This document shows, piece by piece, positions 35,256 to 44,076 of a stretch of DNA of 64,000 nt. The notes below the pieces were generated by a model. That model made no database searches, was not told the DNA's origin, and was given only the letters and a program-made list of their open reading frames with translations. The DNA lies in assembly GCF_013912375.1 (NCBI RefSeq), contig NZ_JACETV010000002.1:434001-498000 (forward strand), read 5' to 3'. The position numbers were made by a program, and so were the translations under genes. The stretch comes from Emticicia sp. BO119. Its GTDB lineage: Bacteria; Bacteroidota; Bacteroidia; Cytophagales; Spirosomataceae. Within the stretch, counting starts at the first letter, position 1, and each line of letters opens with the position of its first letter.

Positions 35256-36246
35256 ATCTAGAATTTTAGTAACCGGAGGAGCAGGAATGATAGGCTCAAA
35301 TCTTGTAAAAAGACTTCTGAAAGAAGGTTATGGCGTAATAGTAATAGATAATTTATGGAGAGGAAAGCTCGACTATCTAAAAGATGAGGAGGGACAATAT
35401 GTTATTGATTTGGAAAATGATTTTTATGACCTTGACCTTTCAATACCAAGCACCTGTGATGATTTAGCTGAAAAAGTAGATTATATAATTCACTTAGCAG
35501 ATATCGTTGCAGGAATTAATTATGTTTTTAACAATCAAGGTGATTTATTTCGTCAGAATATATTAATCAATTCAAATGTAATTATGTCTGCAAGAAAAGC
35601 TAAGGGAAATCTCAAAGGCTTTTTATATGCCGGTACAGCCTGTAGTTTCCCGTTAACTAGACAAAATTCTTTAGATGTAATTCCTTTAAGGGAAGATGAG
35701 CTTTATCCCGCATTCCCTGAATCAGCATACGGATGGAGTAAACTAATGGGCCAATATGAAACGGAACTTTTAGAAAAGGAAACAGGAATACCCACATGCA
35801 GCTTAATGTTTCATAACGTATATGGTTCCCCTTGTGACTTTGGAGAAAGAAGTCAAGTTATTCCGGCTTTAATCCGTAAAGCGATCAATTATCCTGAGGA
35901 AAAATTCATAGTTTGGGGGAGTGGAGAGCAAGGGCGGGCTTTTATTCATGTAGAAGATATTGTTAATGGTATAGTTTTATCATTAAAAAGAGGGCTTGGT
36001 CAAGGAACAATTCAATTAGGACCATCAATTTGTACTTCAATTAAAGAAATTGCATATAAAGTTGTGGAAATTTCTGGGAAAGAAATAGATGTAGTATTTG
36101 ATACAACTAAACCTGAAGGAGATAAGGCTCGTAGTGCTGATTACACAAAAGCAAAAGATATATTAGGTTGGGAACCTATGGTTTCCCTTCAAGATGGTTT
36201 AAAAGAGCAATTTGCATGGATTAAATCTCAAATTTCAAATGAATAA
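35248..36246 (+). CDS. NAD-dependent sugar epimerase/dehydratase
   Basis: An extended SDR of 332 residues starting MNKSRILVTGGAGMIGSNLV (GGxGxxG at about 9-16). It has the catalytic YGWSKLMGQYE motif, the strand AGTACSFPLTR, and the substrate-side FHNVYGSPCDFGERSQVIPA and SGEQGRAFIHVEDIVNGI blocks. These resemble the GDP-mannose 3,5-epimerase-like branch more than GalE. The ATG at 35248 is chosen because upstream codons in the longer frame lie inside the glycosyltransferase gene. It overlaps the genes on both sides by eight bases, a tight translational coupling. The substrate is uncertain. Confidence 0.85.
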   Translation: MNKSRILVTGGAGMIGSNLVKRLLKEGYGVIVIDNLWRGKLDYLKDEEGQYVIDLENDFYDLDLSIPSTCDDLAEKVDYIIHLADIVAGINYVFNNQGDLFRQNILINSNVIMSARKAKGNLKGFLYAGTACSFPLTRQNSLDVIPLREDELYPAFPESAYGWSKLMGQYETELLEKETGIPTCSLMFHNVYGSPCDFGERSQVIPALIRKAINYPEEKFIVWGSGEQGRAFIHVEDIVNGIVLSLKRGLGQGTIQLGPSICTSIKEIAYKVVEISGKEIDVVFDTTKPEGDKARSADYTKAKDILGWEPMVSLQDGLKEQFAWIKSQISNE

Positions 36247-36589
36247 AGAAGTTATACAAATTAATTTTGATGAAACTAAGTTTGAAAATACTACTCATGG
36301 AGTTGGGGAAAAGTTTATATTCTGCACAGGTTTGCAATGTGAAAGTCCTTTAACCCAAGCAGCGATAGGGACACTTATTTCAGGTGAATTCGTAGCGGAA
36401 CATATGCATCCGACAATGGAAGAATTTTTCTACTTTATTAACGGGCATGTGGATTTCCTAATTGCAAAAACAGTGTATACTTTAAATGCAGGTGCATTTA
36501 TTAAAGTGCCAAGTAATACAATTCACAGTCTAAAAGCAAACCAAGAAACAAAATTTTTATACTGGGGTGTTGCAACACAATGTAAATAA
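36239..36589 (+). CDS. Small cupin protein
   Basis: A single-domain cupin of 116 residues. GEFVAEHMHPTMEEFFYFIN has the first cupin motif (H..H...E), and YTLNAGAFIKVPSNTIHSLK the second (G....P....H). Such small cupins in sugar clusters act as epimerases, isomerases or sugar-binding factors. The ATG at 36239 overlaps the epimerase stop by eight bases; the longer frame upstream runs inside that gene. It probably works with the epimerase just before it. Confidence 0.82.
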   Translation: MNKEVIQINFDETKFENTTHGVGEKFIFCTGLQCESPLTQAAIGTLISGEFVAEHMHPTMEEFFYFINGHVDFLIAKTVYTLNAGAFIKVPSNTIHSLKANQETKFLYWGVATQCK

Positions 36590-36591
36590 CT

Positions 36592-37344
36592 ATGGAAAAA
36601 ATGTATTTCGGCATCAAATTAGAATTCAATAAAGACAAAGTCGATTCAATTATTGAGACTGCTATCAAGAGTAAAGATAAAGGCTATGTCTGTTCAGTAG
36701 AAGCAAATAACCTAACTGTAGCAAATAATATTCCGCAGTTTAAGAAAGTAGTCAATAATTCCCTTGTTAATATTTGCGATGGTTCAATGCTAGCAAAAAT
36801 TTTGGGCTTTATTCATAATAAGAAATTTAAATCTTATATAGGTGCAGATTTATTTGAAATTTATGTTCGTAAATGTAAATATCGGCAGTTTTTTCTTGGG
36901 AATACTAGAACTATATTAAATGGTTTGAAATCCAGACTTAGTAAAATTGATCCAGAAATTTCTAAGATGAGATTTGAGGAACTACCTTTTAGAGCAGTTG
37001 AAGATTTTGATTATCCAGGTATTGCTAAAATGATAAACGAAGATAAACCGGACATTATTTGGGTTTCTTTAGGAGCTCCAAAGCAGGAGTATTTTATGAG
37101 TCGATTATTACCTTATTTGAATCAGGGTGTTATGTTTGGCTTTGGTGCTATTTTTAATTTTAATGCGGGCGTAGGGTCAGTAAAAAGAGCACCAATATGG
37201 ATGAGACGTATAAAAATGGAATGGCTTTACAGAGCCTTTGAGGATCCAAAGAAAAACGTTCCTCGTTATTGGGGATTTATCAAAATACTTCCTTACCTAA
37301 TAATTGGGGAATATAAAATTAAATCTCGACAGTATGAAAAATAG
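36592..37344 (+). CDS. WecG/TagA/CpsF family glycosyltransferase
   Basis: A 250-residue GT26 protein. [16 protein letters not shown], then [52 protein letters not shown] and [20 protein letters not shown] with [12 protein letters not shown] are the standard conserved blocks of the family. It usually transfers an N-acetylmannosaminuronic acid-type or related residue to the lipid-linked sugar. The C-terminal amphipathic segment attaches it to the membrane. It starts two bases after the cupin stop and overlaps the next gene by 11 bases. Confidence 0.92.
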   Translation: MEKMYFGIKLEFNKDKVDSIIETAIKSKDKGYVCSVEANNLTVANNIPQFKKVVNNSLVNICDGSMLAKILGFIHNKKFKSYIGADLFEIYVRKCKYRQFFLGNTRTILNGLKSRLSKIDPEISKMRFEELPFRAVEDFDYPGIAKMINEDKPDIIWVSLGAPKQEYFMSRLLPYLNQGVMFGFGAIFNFNAGVGSVKRAPIWMRRIKMEWLYRAFEDPKKNVPRYWGFIKILPYLIIGEYKIKSRQYEK

Positions 37345-38278
37345 TGCTAAAATATATGTGGCAGGTCATCGAGGGATGGTTGGCTCCGCAATTCTAAGGA
37401 AATTACAAAAGGATGGCTATACCAATTTTGTACTTAGAACATCTAAAGAATTGGATCTAAGGAACCAACATGCAGTAGAAGTTTTTTTTCAAGCAGAAAG
37501 GCCTGAATATGTATTTCTTGCGGCGGCAAAAGTTGGAGGAATCATTGCCAATAATACATACAGAGCTGATTTTTTGTATGAGAATTTAGCCATACAAAAT
37601 AATATAATTCATAATGCTTATCTAACTGGAGTTAAGAAACTACTATTCCTGGGCTCATCCTGTATCTATCCTAAATTAGCTTCTCAACCTTTAAAAGAGG
37701 AATATCTCCTAAGTGGTTATCTAGAGTCTACTAATGAGTCTTATGCCATCGCCAAGATTGCAGGTATAAAATTATGTGAAGCTTATAGAAGCCAGTATGG
37801 TTGTGACTTTATTTCCGTTATGCCTACAAACTTGTATGGGCCTAATGACAATTATGATTTACAGAATTCACATGTTTTGCCCGCTATGATTCGTAAGTTT
37901 CATGAAGCTAAAAAAAATGATTTATCCTCCGTTACTTTATGGGGTACAGGTTTGCCTATGAGAGAATTTCTACATGCAGATGATATGGCGGCGGCCTGTG
38001 TTTACCTCATGGAACATTATAGTGAATCAGAATTAGTTAATGTGGGAACAGGTATGGACGTTACTATTAAAGAATTAGCTGAAACTGTAAAAAAAATAGT
38101 GGGTTTTAAAGGGGATTTATTCTGGGATAGTAGCAAACCAGATGGTACCCCTCGTAAATTAATGGACGTTTCAAAATTGCATAGTTATGGATGGAGACAT
38201 GCAATTGAACTCGAAGAGGGAATAGGTATGGCCTATCAGGACTTTTTGGATCATTATACCTCTCTGAGAATGGGATAA
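37334..38278 (+). CDS. fcl: GDP-L-fucose synthase
   Basis: It performs the 3,5-epimerisation and reduction that turn GDP-4-keto-6-deoxymannose into GDP-L-fucose. It has the NADP loop [49 protein letters not shown], the catalytic [18 protein letters not shown] (Tyr-x-x-x-Lys), [13 protein letters not shown] and [17 protein letters not shown]. At 314 residues it is full length. The ATG at 37334 sits inside the end of the WecG-type gene and gives the correct N-terminus; the ten upstream residues of the longer frame are not family-like. It works with Gmd, encoded next. Confidence 0.95.
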   Translation: MKNSAKIYVAGHRGMVGSAILRKLQKDGYTNFVLRTSKELDLRNQHAVEVFFQAERPEYVFLAAAKVGGIIANNTYRADFLYENLAIQNNIIHNAYLTGVKKLLFLGSSCIYPKLASQPLKEEYLLSGYLESTNESYAIAKIAGIKLCEAYRSQYGCDFISVMPTNLYGPNDNYDLQNSHVLPAMIRKFHEAKKNDLSSVTLWGTGLPMREFLHADDMAAACVYLMEHYSESELVNVGTGMDVTIKELAETVKKIVGFKGDLFWDSSKPDGTPRKLMDVSKLHSYGWRHAIELEEGIGMAYQDFLDHYTSLRMG

Positions 38279-38380
38279 TTTAAGAACCGCTTAATACTTA
38301 GAGAACATTAGACTGCATAGAGTTTTTTAATTAAATAAACCGATTATTATAACATTTATTATAAATCGAAGTAATTATTC

Positions 38381-39445
38381 ATGAAAAGAGCATTGATTAC
38401 AGGTATTACCGGACAGGATGGTGCCTATCTGGCTGATTTTTTATTAGAGAAAGGCTATGAGGTTCATGGGATTAAACGGAGAAGCTCCTTAATTAATACC
38501 CAGAGAGTGGATCACTTGTATGAAGATTTACATGAGAGAGGGGTCAAATTTATTATGCACTATGGGGATTTATCTGATTCTACTAATATTATACGTATTA
38601 TTCAGGAAGTTCAGCCGGATGAAATTTACAATTTAGGCGCTATGTCTCACGTAAAAGTTTCATTTGACGAACCAGAATATACAGCACAAGTGGATGGAAT
38701 TGGCACCTTACGGGTTTTAGAAGCAGTTAGACTCTTAGGACTAATAGAAAAAACAAAAATATATCAGGCATCAACCTCTGAATTGTATGGATTAGTACAG
38801 GCAGTACCTCAATCTGAGAGCACTCCGTTTTATCCTCGTTCACCTTATGCAGTAGCTAAACTTTATGGATATTGGATTACAGTTAATTATCGAGAGGCTT
38901 ATAATATGTTTGCGGTGAATGGTATTTTGTTTAATCATGAGTCCCCTTTACGTGGAGAAACCTTTGTTACCAGAAAAATTACCAGAGCAGTAGCTCAGAT
39001 TGCTTTAGGCCAACAGGAAACTTTATACTTAGGTAACCTAGATGCGCAAAGGGACTGGGGCCATGCAAAGGACTATGTAGAAGCTATGTGGTTAATTTTG
39101 CAACAAGAACGACCTGAAGATTTTGTTATTGCTACTGGAATTACAACTAGAGTAAGAGAGTTTGTTAGAATGGCTTTTGCAGAGGTTGCCATTGGCATAG
39201 CATTTAAAGGAGAAGGAGTAAATGAGATTGGATATATTACCTCATGTAGTCATCAAAATTATCAATTACCTATAGGAAAAGAGGTAGTCTTTGTTGACCC
39301 ACGCTATTTTAGACCTACAGAAGTAGATCTTCTCATTGGAGATCCTACCAAATCCAAGACAAAATTAGGTTGGCAGCCTAAGTATAATTTACCTTCTTTA
39401 GTCAAAGATATGATGCAGGCGGATATTAAACTATTTAGTAGATAG
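38381..39445 (+). CDS. gmd: GDP-mannose 4,6-dehydratase
   Basis: It converts GDP-mannose (from ManC) to GDP-4-keto-6-deoxymannose, the substrate of Fcl. It has the start [68 protein letters not shown] (the Tyr-x-x-x-Lys pair), [32 protein letters not shown] and [19 protein letters not shown], which are diagnostic. The motif usually written NHESPRRGE reads NHESPLRGE here, an Arg-to-Leu change. The length of 354 residues is typical. It is the last gene of the operon, about 100 bases after fcl. Confidence 0.95.
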   Translation: MKRALITGITGQDGAYLADFLLEKGYEVHGIKRRSSLINTQRVDHLYEDLHERGVKFIMHYGDLSDSTNIIRIIQEVQPDEIYNLGAMSHVKVSFDEPEYTAQVDGIGTLRVLEAVRLLGLIEKTKIYQASTSELYGLVQAVPQSESTPFYPRSPYAVAKLYGYWITVNYREAYNMFAVNGILFNHESPLRGETFVTRKITRAVAQIALGQQETLYLGNLDAQRDWGHAKDYVEAMWLILQQERPEDFVIATGITTRVREFVRMAFAEVAIGIAFKGEGVNEIGYITSCSHQNYQLPIGKEVVFVDPRYFRPTEVDLLIGDPTKSKTKLGWQPKYNLPSLVKDMMQADIKLFSR

Positions 39446-39914
39446 GCTTTAAATTATTATATTCGAAAAATTGTATAAATATTTAATAATTTATTTTTTA
39501 GGATAAACTTTACAATTTTTTGTCTTTAATAAAGAATTTTTGAATATTTAACTGCCGAAGAATAAATATATCAAATATTATTTGGCAATAAGACAGAATC
39601 CCCCTATTTTAGAGGTAATTAAGCGTTGCAAGGCTGTGTTAAAAAAAGAAAATTCATTCCTTGTATTGTATTAAAATCTAATAAATACCTTTTCAAATGT
39701 TTGAAATTCGGCGTAATATTTGTTTTTAATATATCTGTTTACATAATAATAACTACAACAAAACAATATAAATACTCTTTGACTACAACATTAATAATCT
39801 GATGTTGGATTGCCTTTAATTGCTAAAATAAAAACGTTATAGGGTATAGTTAGTGAATTTTAACAAGTAAAAACTAATTTTAAATACAATTATCTCTTAC
39901 AAATTCAATGTAAT
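39446..39914. other. Spacer between gmd and the Ala/Thr-rich lipoprotein
   Basis: AT-rich, no gene. It should contain the promoter for the next group of envelope genes. A tactctttgac sequence near 39772 resembles a -7 box with one extra base. Confidence 0.35.
39449..39505 (+). terminator. Possible AT-rich terminator of the polysaccharide operon
   Basis: taaattatta and its complement taataattta flank a 20-odd base loop and are followed by a T run (ttatttttta). It lies right after the gmd stop. The stem is all A-T, so it is weak. Confidence 0.35.
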
Positions 39915-40973
39915 ATGAAAGCGAAAAGCCCTCTTAAATTTGCAAGCTTAAGTCTAGTATTATTTCTAGCAATGAGCTTATATAACTGTAAGCCAAAGGA
40001 AACACCACCAGAAATTCCTGATTTTACAACAGGATATAAAGATGTAAAATTGCCTGATGTAACACAAACAACACCTGTTGCAGTTACTTCTACCCCTGGA
40101 AGTATAACGGCCTCTACGACTGCTACCACAGTTTCTTCAGATTTGAGTGCTGCACAAGTTACAACAGTTGTTACTACTACAGCGTCAGATGTACAGAAAG
40201 TAGTGACACCTACAGATGCTGGTAAGTTGGCCACTGCATTTACTCCTGCGGTTGTCAATACTATGTTAAGTGGTGGTGCCATCCCAGCGGATTTAAGTGC
40301 TTCAATGAAAGCAATAGCTGCTAATCCGGCCTTAGCCTCTTATTTACCCAAAGTTACTAATCCATCAGTAAATGGAATAGTTGTTAGTGGTCTTGTTAAA
40401 GAAATACCCCCATCTTCAAAGGATATAGATGACCCGGTAATTGCTTTGCCAGATTTTGATGTGGCAGATGTCACCGCAAGCCCATGTATTGAAGCAGCAC
40501 AAGTTGCTTACGATGCAGCTAGAAAAGCATTAGATGCTAATAAAGTTGCTCAGGAAAAAATAGTAAATGATACTTATGCAACCAGAATAGCAGGTATTAG
40601 TAGTGCCACTTGCAAAACAACAGCAACTGCTGCCTTAACCGTAGCGGCAACTGCAGCTAAAACAAAACTCGATCAGCAACTGGCTGGTTTAAATACCCTG
40701 TTAACGAATAAGACTATTTCGCAGGATATGTACAATCTCTTAAGCTTCTTTGTTTATTTCGATTTATATAACTCTGTTGTTGCAGCAACGGGATTTTATT
40801 CAGCCACTGTTAAAGCTTGTGATGTAATAGCAGATGCAGCTATGGCAGCAGCAAAAACGGCGCAAACGACAGACTTGGCTAAAATTAAGGCAGCCTATGA
40901 TGCAACATTGGCTAGCATGCAAACTACTTACAATAATAGTATCAAGACTTGTCATGACCAAGGTCAAGGTTAA
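39915..40973 (+). CDS. Ala/Thr-rich helical lipoprotein
   Basis: MKAKSPLKFASLSLVLFLAM leads to SLYNC, a lipobox followed by KPKE, so the protein should be lipid-anchored. Residues about 45-100 are Thr/Ser/Ala-rich low complexity. From about residue 185 the sequence becomes Ala-rich helices with evenly spaced cysteines (CIEAAQVAYDAARKALDANK and ACDVIADAAMAAAKTAQTTD), probably a helical bundle with two disulfides. No family is recognised. The position next to YjbH-like genes and after the polysaccharide operon suggests an envelope factor for matrix assembly. A strong terminator follows 50 bases after its stop. Confidence 0.7.
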   Translation: MKAKSPLKFASLSLVLFLAMSLYNCKPKETPPEIPDFTTGYKDVKLPDVTQTTPVAVTSTPGSITASTTATTVSSDLSAAQVTTVVTTTASDVQKVVTPTDAGKLATAFTPAVVNTMLSGGAIPADLSASMKAIAANPALASYLPKVTNPSVNGIVVSGLVKEIPPSSKDIDDPVIALPDFDVADVTASPCIEAAQVAYDAARKALDANKVAQEKIVNDTYATRIAGISSATCKTTATAALTVAATAAKTKLDQQLAGLNTLLTNKTISQDMYNLLSFFVYFDLYNSVVAATGFYSATVKACDVIADAAMAAAKTAQTTDLAKIKAAYDATLASMQTTYNNSIKTCHDQGQG

Positions 40974-41007
40974 TTATCTTTGATTAAAATATTATTAAAT
41001 TAAAATT

Positions 41008-41907
41008 ATGATAGATAAAGGAATCCTATCTCTTATTCTTTTGTCAAAAAGAACAAAAGATAGGATTTTTAGCTTGGAGCTATTTATAAAATTATTCAAG
41101 CATTACTTTCTTTATATTTTTATATGTAGTTCTGTTAATGCTCAAATGAACCTATCTGGTAAATCCGGTTTATTATATATTCCCAATTCTACTGCATATA
41201 GAGATGGGAGTTTAAGTTTTGGATATAATTACAATCCTATTAAATATTCTCTAAGAAATAAAAATACCAATCCGGAACAGGTAATATTTGCAAGCATTAC
41301 TTTGCTCCCTCGTTTGACGCTTACACTTAGTTTATTACAGCCAGTTCAAACCAAGAAAAGCAAATTAAGAGAAGGGCTGGGAGATAGGCAGGTGGATATT
41401 TCTTATTTATTAATAAAAGAAAAACCTAAGTTCCCTTCTTTAGCTATTATTATCTCTTCTCCCTTTATGATTGAAACAGCCATGCTAACCAATGTTTTAG
41501 TGGCAACTAAACATTTTAAGCTAAGTTCTTTATTAGATTTAGAAACAACAGTTGGCTATGGTAGTCCATATATTGTTTCCAGAGAAGGAAACTTTCAGCT
41601 AAATACAGCTAACTCAAATATTTTTTCTAATCTAAAATTTCAGAAAAAAAGTGATTTCGTATTCAATAATGGCTATCTAGTTGGCCCTTTTGGTGGCTTG
41701 AAATTGAGTTTTCAAAATAAGGCTGGTTTAATGGCTGAATGGGATTCACAGCATTTAAATGTAGGAATGTATGCGACACTCTGGAAAAAATGGACTATTC
41801 AAGGTGGATTATTAAATGGGGATCAGTTCATGTTCGGCTCTTCTTTTAATATACAACTACTTAAGCCTAAGAAAAGCATTACCAAAATAGATGAAAAAGT
41901 TTATTAG
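41008..41907 (+). CDS. YjbH-like exopolysaccharide protein, N-terminal half
   Basis: The mature part starts LSGKSGLLYIPNSTAYRDGS, then LSFGYNYNPIKYS, the opening of YjbH/DUF940 proteins (outer-membrane factors for exopolysaccharide). LPRLTLTLSLLQPV, GDRQVDISYLLIKEKPKFPS and NVLVATKHFKLSSLLDLETT follow the family order up to about its middle. The ATG at 41008 gives an awkward 46-residue pre-sequence that runs through a terminator-like hairpin. A TTG at 41074 would give a clean signal peptide (MELFIKLFKHYFLYIF, cleaved near VNAQ) and may be the true start. It overlaps the next gene by 17 bases, which carries the other half of the YjbH pattern. Confidence 0.7.
   Translation: MIDKGILSLILLSKRTKDRIFSLELFIKLFKHYFLYIFICSSVNAQMNLSGKSGLLYIPNSTAYRDGSLSFGYNYNPIKYSLRNKNTNPEQVIFASITLLPRLTLTLSLLQPVQTKKSKLREGLGDRQVDISYLLIKEKPKFPSLAIIISSPFMIETAMLTNVLVATKHFKLSSLLDLETTVGYGSPYIVSREGNFQLNTANSNIFSNLKFQKKSDFVFNNGYLVGPFGGLKLSFQNKAGLMAEWDSQHLNVGMYATLWKKWTIQGGLLNGDQFMFGSSFNIQLLKPKKSITKIDEKVY
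41022..41070 (+). terminator. Terminator hairpin overlapping the next ORF's start region
   Basis: aatcctatct (41022-41031) pairs perfectly with agataggatt (41058-41067), an inner stem ttttgt/acaaaa extends it, and a T run follows. It lies 50 bases after the lipoprotein stop but inside the first codons of the following open frame. Confidence 0.7.
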
Positions 41908-43012
41908 TTGTATTGTATGTTTTTATATCATAATAGATATTAGTTGCGCTCAGAAGGAGAAAAAAGCGCAAGCCTTCCTTAAGTATGAATATGTAGTTAA
42001 AGATAGTATAAAGGTTAGCTATGAGCAACGTGTTTATAGAAATCCATATAATGGATTTGTAGAATTGCGTTATGCTTTATCTGATACGACTGAACAAAAG
42101 TATATTCCTCTATTTCAGGGTGTTCCCTTTGTTTCTTATCAAAAAAAAAGCAAAACACTAGTAGGAGAATTACTGACAGAACAGTCTCAGAAAAAATTTG
42201 GTATCAGGCAATGGTTTCCTTTCAAAGAGTATAAAGTCGATTTTTCCCTATTGCCACAATTCACCGCTAAATTTGGCAATTTTGATAATCCTGTAGAAGC
42301 AAAAATCAATTTATTGCTCAATACGCAGCTATACTTAGGCAGAGGTTTGGCATTGACTACCGGAATTGCATTCCCCCTTATCAATGATTTAGACAAACAA
42401 TCTATGCGATTGCGATTGGCCCCCACTTTTCTGAATAAATTTCTCGTTTTTCAAAGGGCAAATTTTATGAGCCTTTCCGCAGGGTTGTTTTACAAAGATC
42501 AATATGGTATCAATATGCAGTACAGGTATTTTGACGTAAACAAGCATTGGTCATTTGGATTGGAGGGCTCTTATACGGGTTACTATAGAATTTCAGGCGA
42601 CTACTTTGAGTATCAAAAACCGGAACATATATTATTGTTGGGCGATATAAGCTATCGGATATACAAGCATGATCTTACACTTAAGCTCTCAGGAGGGCAG
42701 TATTTATATGAAGATAGAGGTATCAGGTTCGATTTTATCCGGCAGTTTACCAATGTAGAAATTGGATTCTATGTTTTGAAAACAATGAATGGAACTTCAG
42801 TAGGATTTAATTTTGCTGTCCCGATTCCGCCAGGGTCAATATTAAAAAGTAAACATTTTCATTGGAGGACTGCTGACGAATTCAGATGGGAATACCTGTA
42901 TGTAAAAGGATACAATATGGGCGAACGTTATAGAACCGGGTATCAGTTAGATGAAAAGTTAAGAATGTATCATAGTAATTATTGGAAAAATCAGTTGCGT
43001 AACAACTATTAA
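41891..43012 (+). CDS. YjbH-like exopolysaccharide protein, C-terminal half
   Basis: The protein has its own signal peptide (MKKFISCIVCFYIIIDISCA), so it is made as a separate exported protein. The later part (MSLSAGLFYKDQYGINMQYR, YFDVNKHWSFGLEGSYTGYY, then HDLTLKLSGGQYLYEDRGIR with FDFIRQFTNVEIGFYVLKTM) follows the second half of YjbH, with its G.y...D.G...d.sR.F..g...G.... beta-strands. The C-terminal FRWEYLYVKGYNMGERYRTG is extra. I infer that the two proteins together act as one split YjbH in the outer membrane. The start overlaps the previous gene by 17 bases. Confidence 0.65.
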   Translation: MKKFISCIVCFYIIIDISCAQKEKKAQAFLKYEYVVKDSIKVSYEQRVYRNPYNGFVELRYALSDTTEQKYIPLFQGVPFVSYQKKSKTLVGELLTEQSQKKFGIRQWFPFKEYKVDFSLLPQFTAKFGNFDNPVEAKINLLLNTQLYLGRGLALTTGIAFPLINDLDKQSMRLRLAPTFLNKFLVFQRANFMSLSAGLFYKDQYGINMQYRYFDVNKHWSFGLEGSYTGYYRISGDYFEYQKPEHILLLGDISYRIYKHDLTLKLSGGQYLYEDRGIRFDFIRQFTNVEIGFYVLKTMNGTSVGFNFAVPIPPGSILKSKHFHWRTADEFRWEYLYVKGYNMGERYRTGYQLDEKLRMYHSNYWKNQLRNNY

Positions 43013-43025
43013 TTGTATTGGTGAG

Positions 43026-43049
43026 AAAGGTCTATTCTGAACCTTTTTT
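43026..43049 (+). terminator. Small terminator after the YjbH pair
   Basis: aaaggt / accttt stem of six, nine-base loop and a run of six T, starting 14 bases after the stop codon. Confidence 0.5.
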
Positions 43050-43250
43050 AAAAGATGATTCAAGGAAAATATGTGTTACACCAAGAATTTTACTTGATTA
43101 TACAACTAAATAAACTAAATATTTACTCCTTAGACTTTTCATTTTGTAGTACCAGTGAATAATAAATTCTTCTTTTATTATAACTTTTCAATACACTTAA
43201 TAGCCTGAGATACTTTAGTTTACACTATCAAAGGTTCTGTTCCAACAGTG

Positions 43251-43955
43251 ATGAAGATTTTTCTTATAAATGCATACACCCTTGTATTATGTTTTTTATC
43301 TGACTATAGTCTGGGTATGCCAAAGGATACCGCCTTTATTAATACCATAAAGAAAACTGTAATCGGATTAAATGCATCTACCTTAGGCATTGGAGGAAAT
43401 ATTTCACTGCGCATTCCCTCAAAAGTAGTATTAGTAGGAGAGCTGGGATACAGCTATTTTAAATTTAACAAAGAAATTAATTATAGAACACCGGAAGAAT
43501 CTGACATTTTTTTTCAGCCGGATATTCGCCAGAATATTGTCACAGGGATGATCAGCTGGTACCCATTGAAGAAAAAACGGCTTTATTTGAAAAGTGGGGT
43601 GGGGTATAGTGTCAGGCAACGGTATTTTGTCAGGGTAACTTCTCCAACCGGACTTCTCTTAGGAGGCGTGGAAATAGCCCCAGAAGATTTCGGGCAGGTT
43701 GATCTGGCCATCCAATGGAGTAGGCTTATGCCTTATATAGGAATAGGTATCGGGAAACCCATATCTAAAAAAAAATTAAGTGTCAGCTTTACTATGGGTT
43801 GTTTTTATATGGGGAGTCCCAAGATACAAGCCCAATTTGAGGGTTTTCTGGAATCTACTACCTTAGATACGCAGGTGGCCCTGATACAGGCTAATATGAG
43901 AAATTATAGCTTTTATCCTGTACTATCTCTGAATCTCAGGTATAGAATACAATAG
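43251..43955 (+). CDS. Outer-membrane beta-barrel protein
   Basis: The protein has a signal peptide (MKIFLINAYTLVLCFLSDYS) and a mature chain of alternating beta-strand character with Gly and aromatics: VVLVGELGYSYFKFNKEINY, KKKRLYLKSGVGYSVRQRYF, LMPYIGIGIGKP and LSVSFTMGCFYMGSPKIQAQ. The last strand is YSFYPVLSLNLRYRIQ, a typical barrel end. The ATG at 43251 is preferred to the GTG one codon before. It probably belongs to the polysaccharide envelope group, but no specific function is visible. Confidence 0.7.
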   Translation: MKIFLINAYTLVLCFLSDYSLGMPKDTAFINTIKKTVIGLNASTLGIGGNISLRIPSKVVLVGELGYSYFKFNKEINYRTPEESDIFFQPDIRQNIVTGMISWYPLKKKRLYLKSGVGYSVRQRYFVRVTSPTGLLLGGVEIAPEDFGQVDLAIQWSRLMPYIGIGIGKPISKKKLSVSFTMGCFYMGSPKIQAQFEGFLESTTLDTQVALIQANMRNYSFYPVLSLNLRYRIQ

Positions 43956-44076
43956 TTTGGACTGAAAATATTTAGCCGTAAATACGGAGCACTTGTTGGA
44001 CTCGTCATTAGTACGAGATAATTAAATACGTGAGCAAACGAAAGTTTTTGAGAGTGAAAGACCCATTTGCGATTTT

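Noticed and set aside
39905-40282. Minus-strand 125-codon open frame opposite the Ala/Thr-rich lipoprotein
   Set aside because: It is the complement of a low-complexity Thr/Ala/Val coding stretch; the plus-strand lipoprotein has a signal and lipobox.
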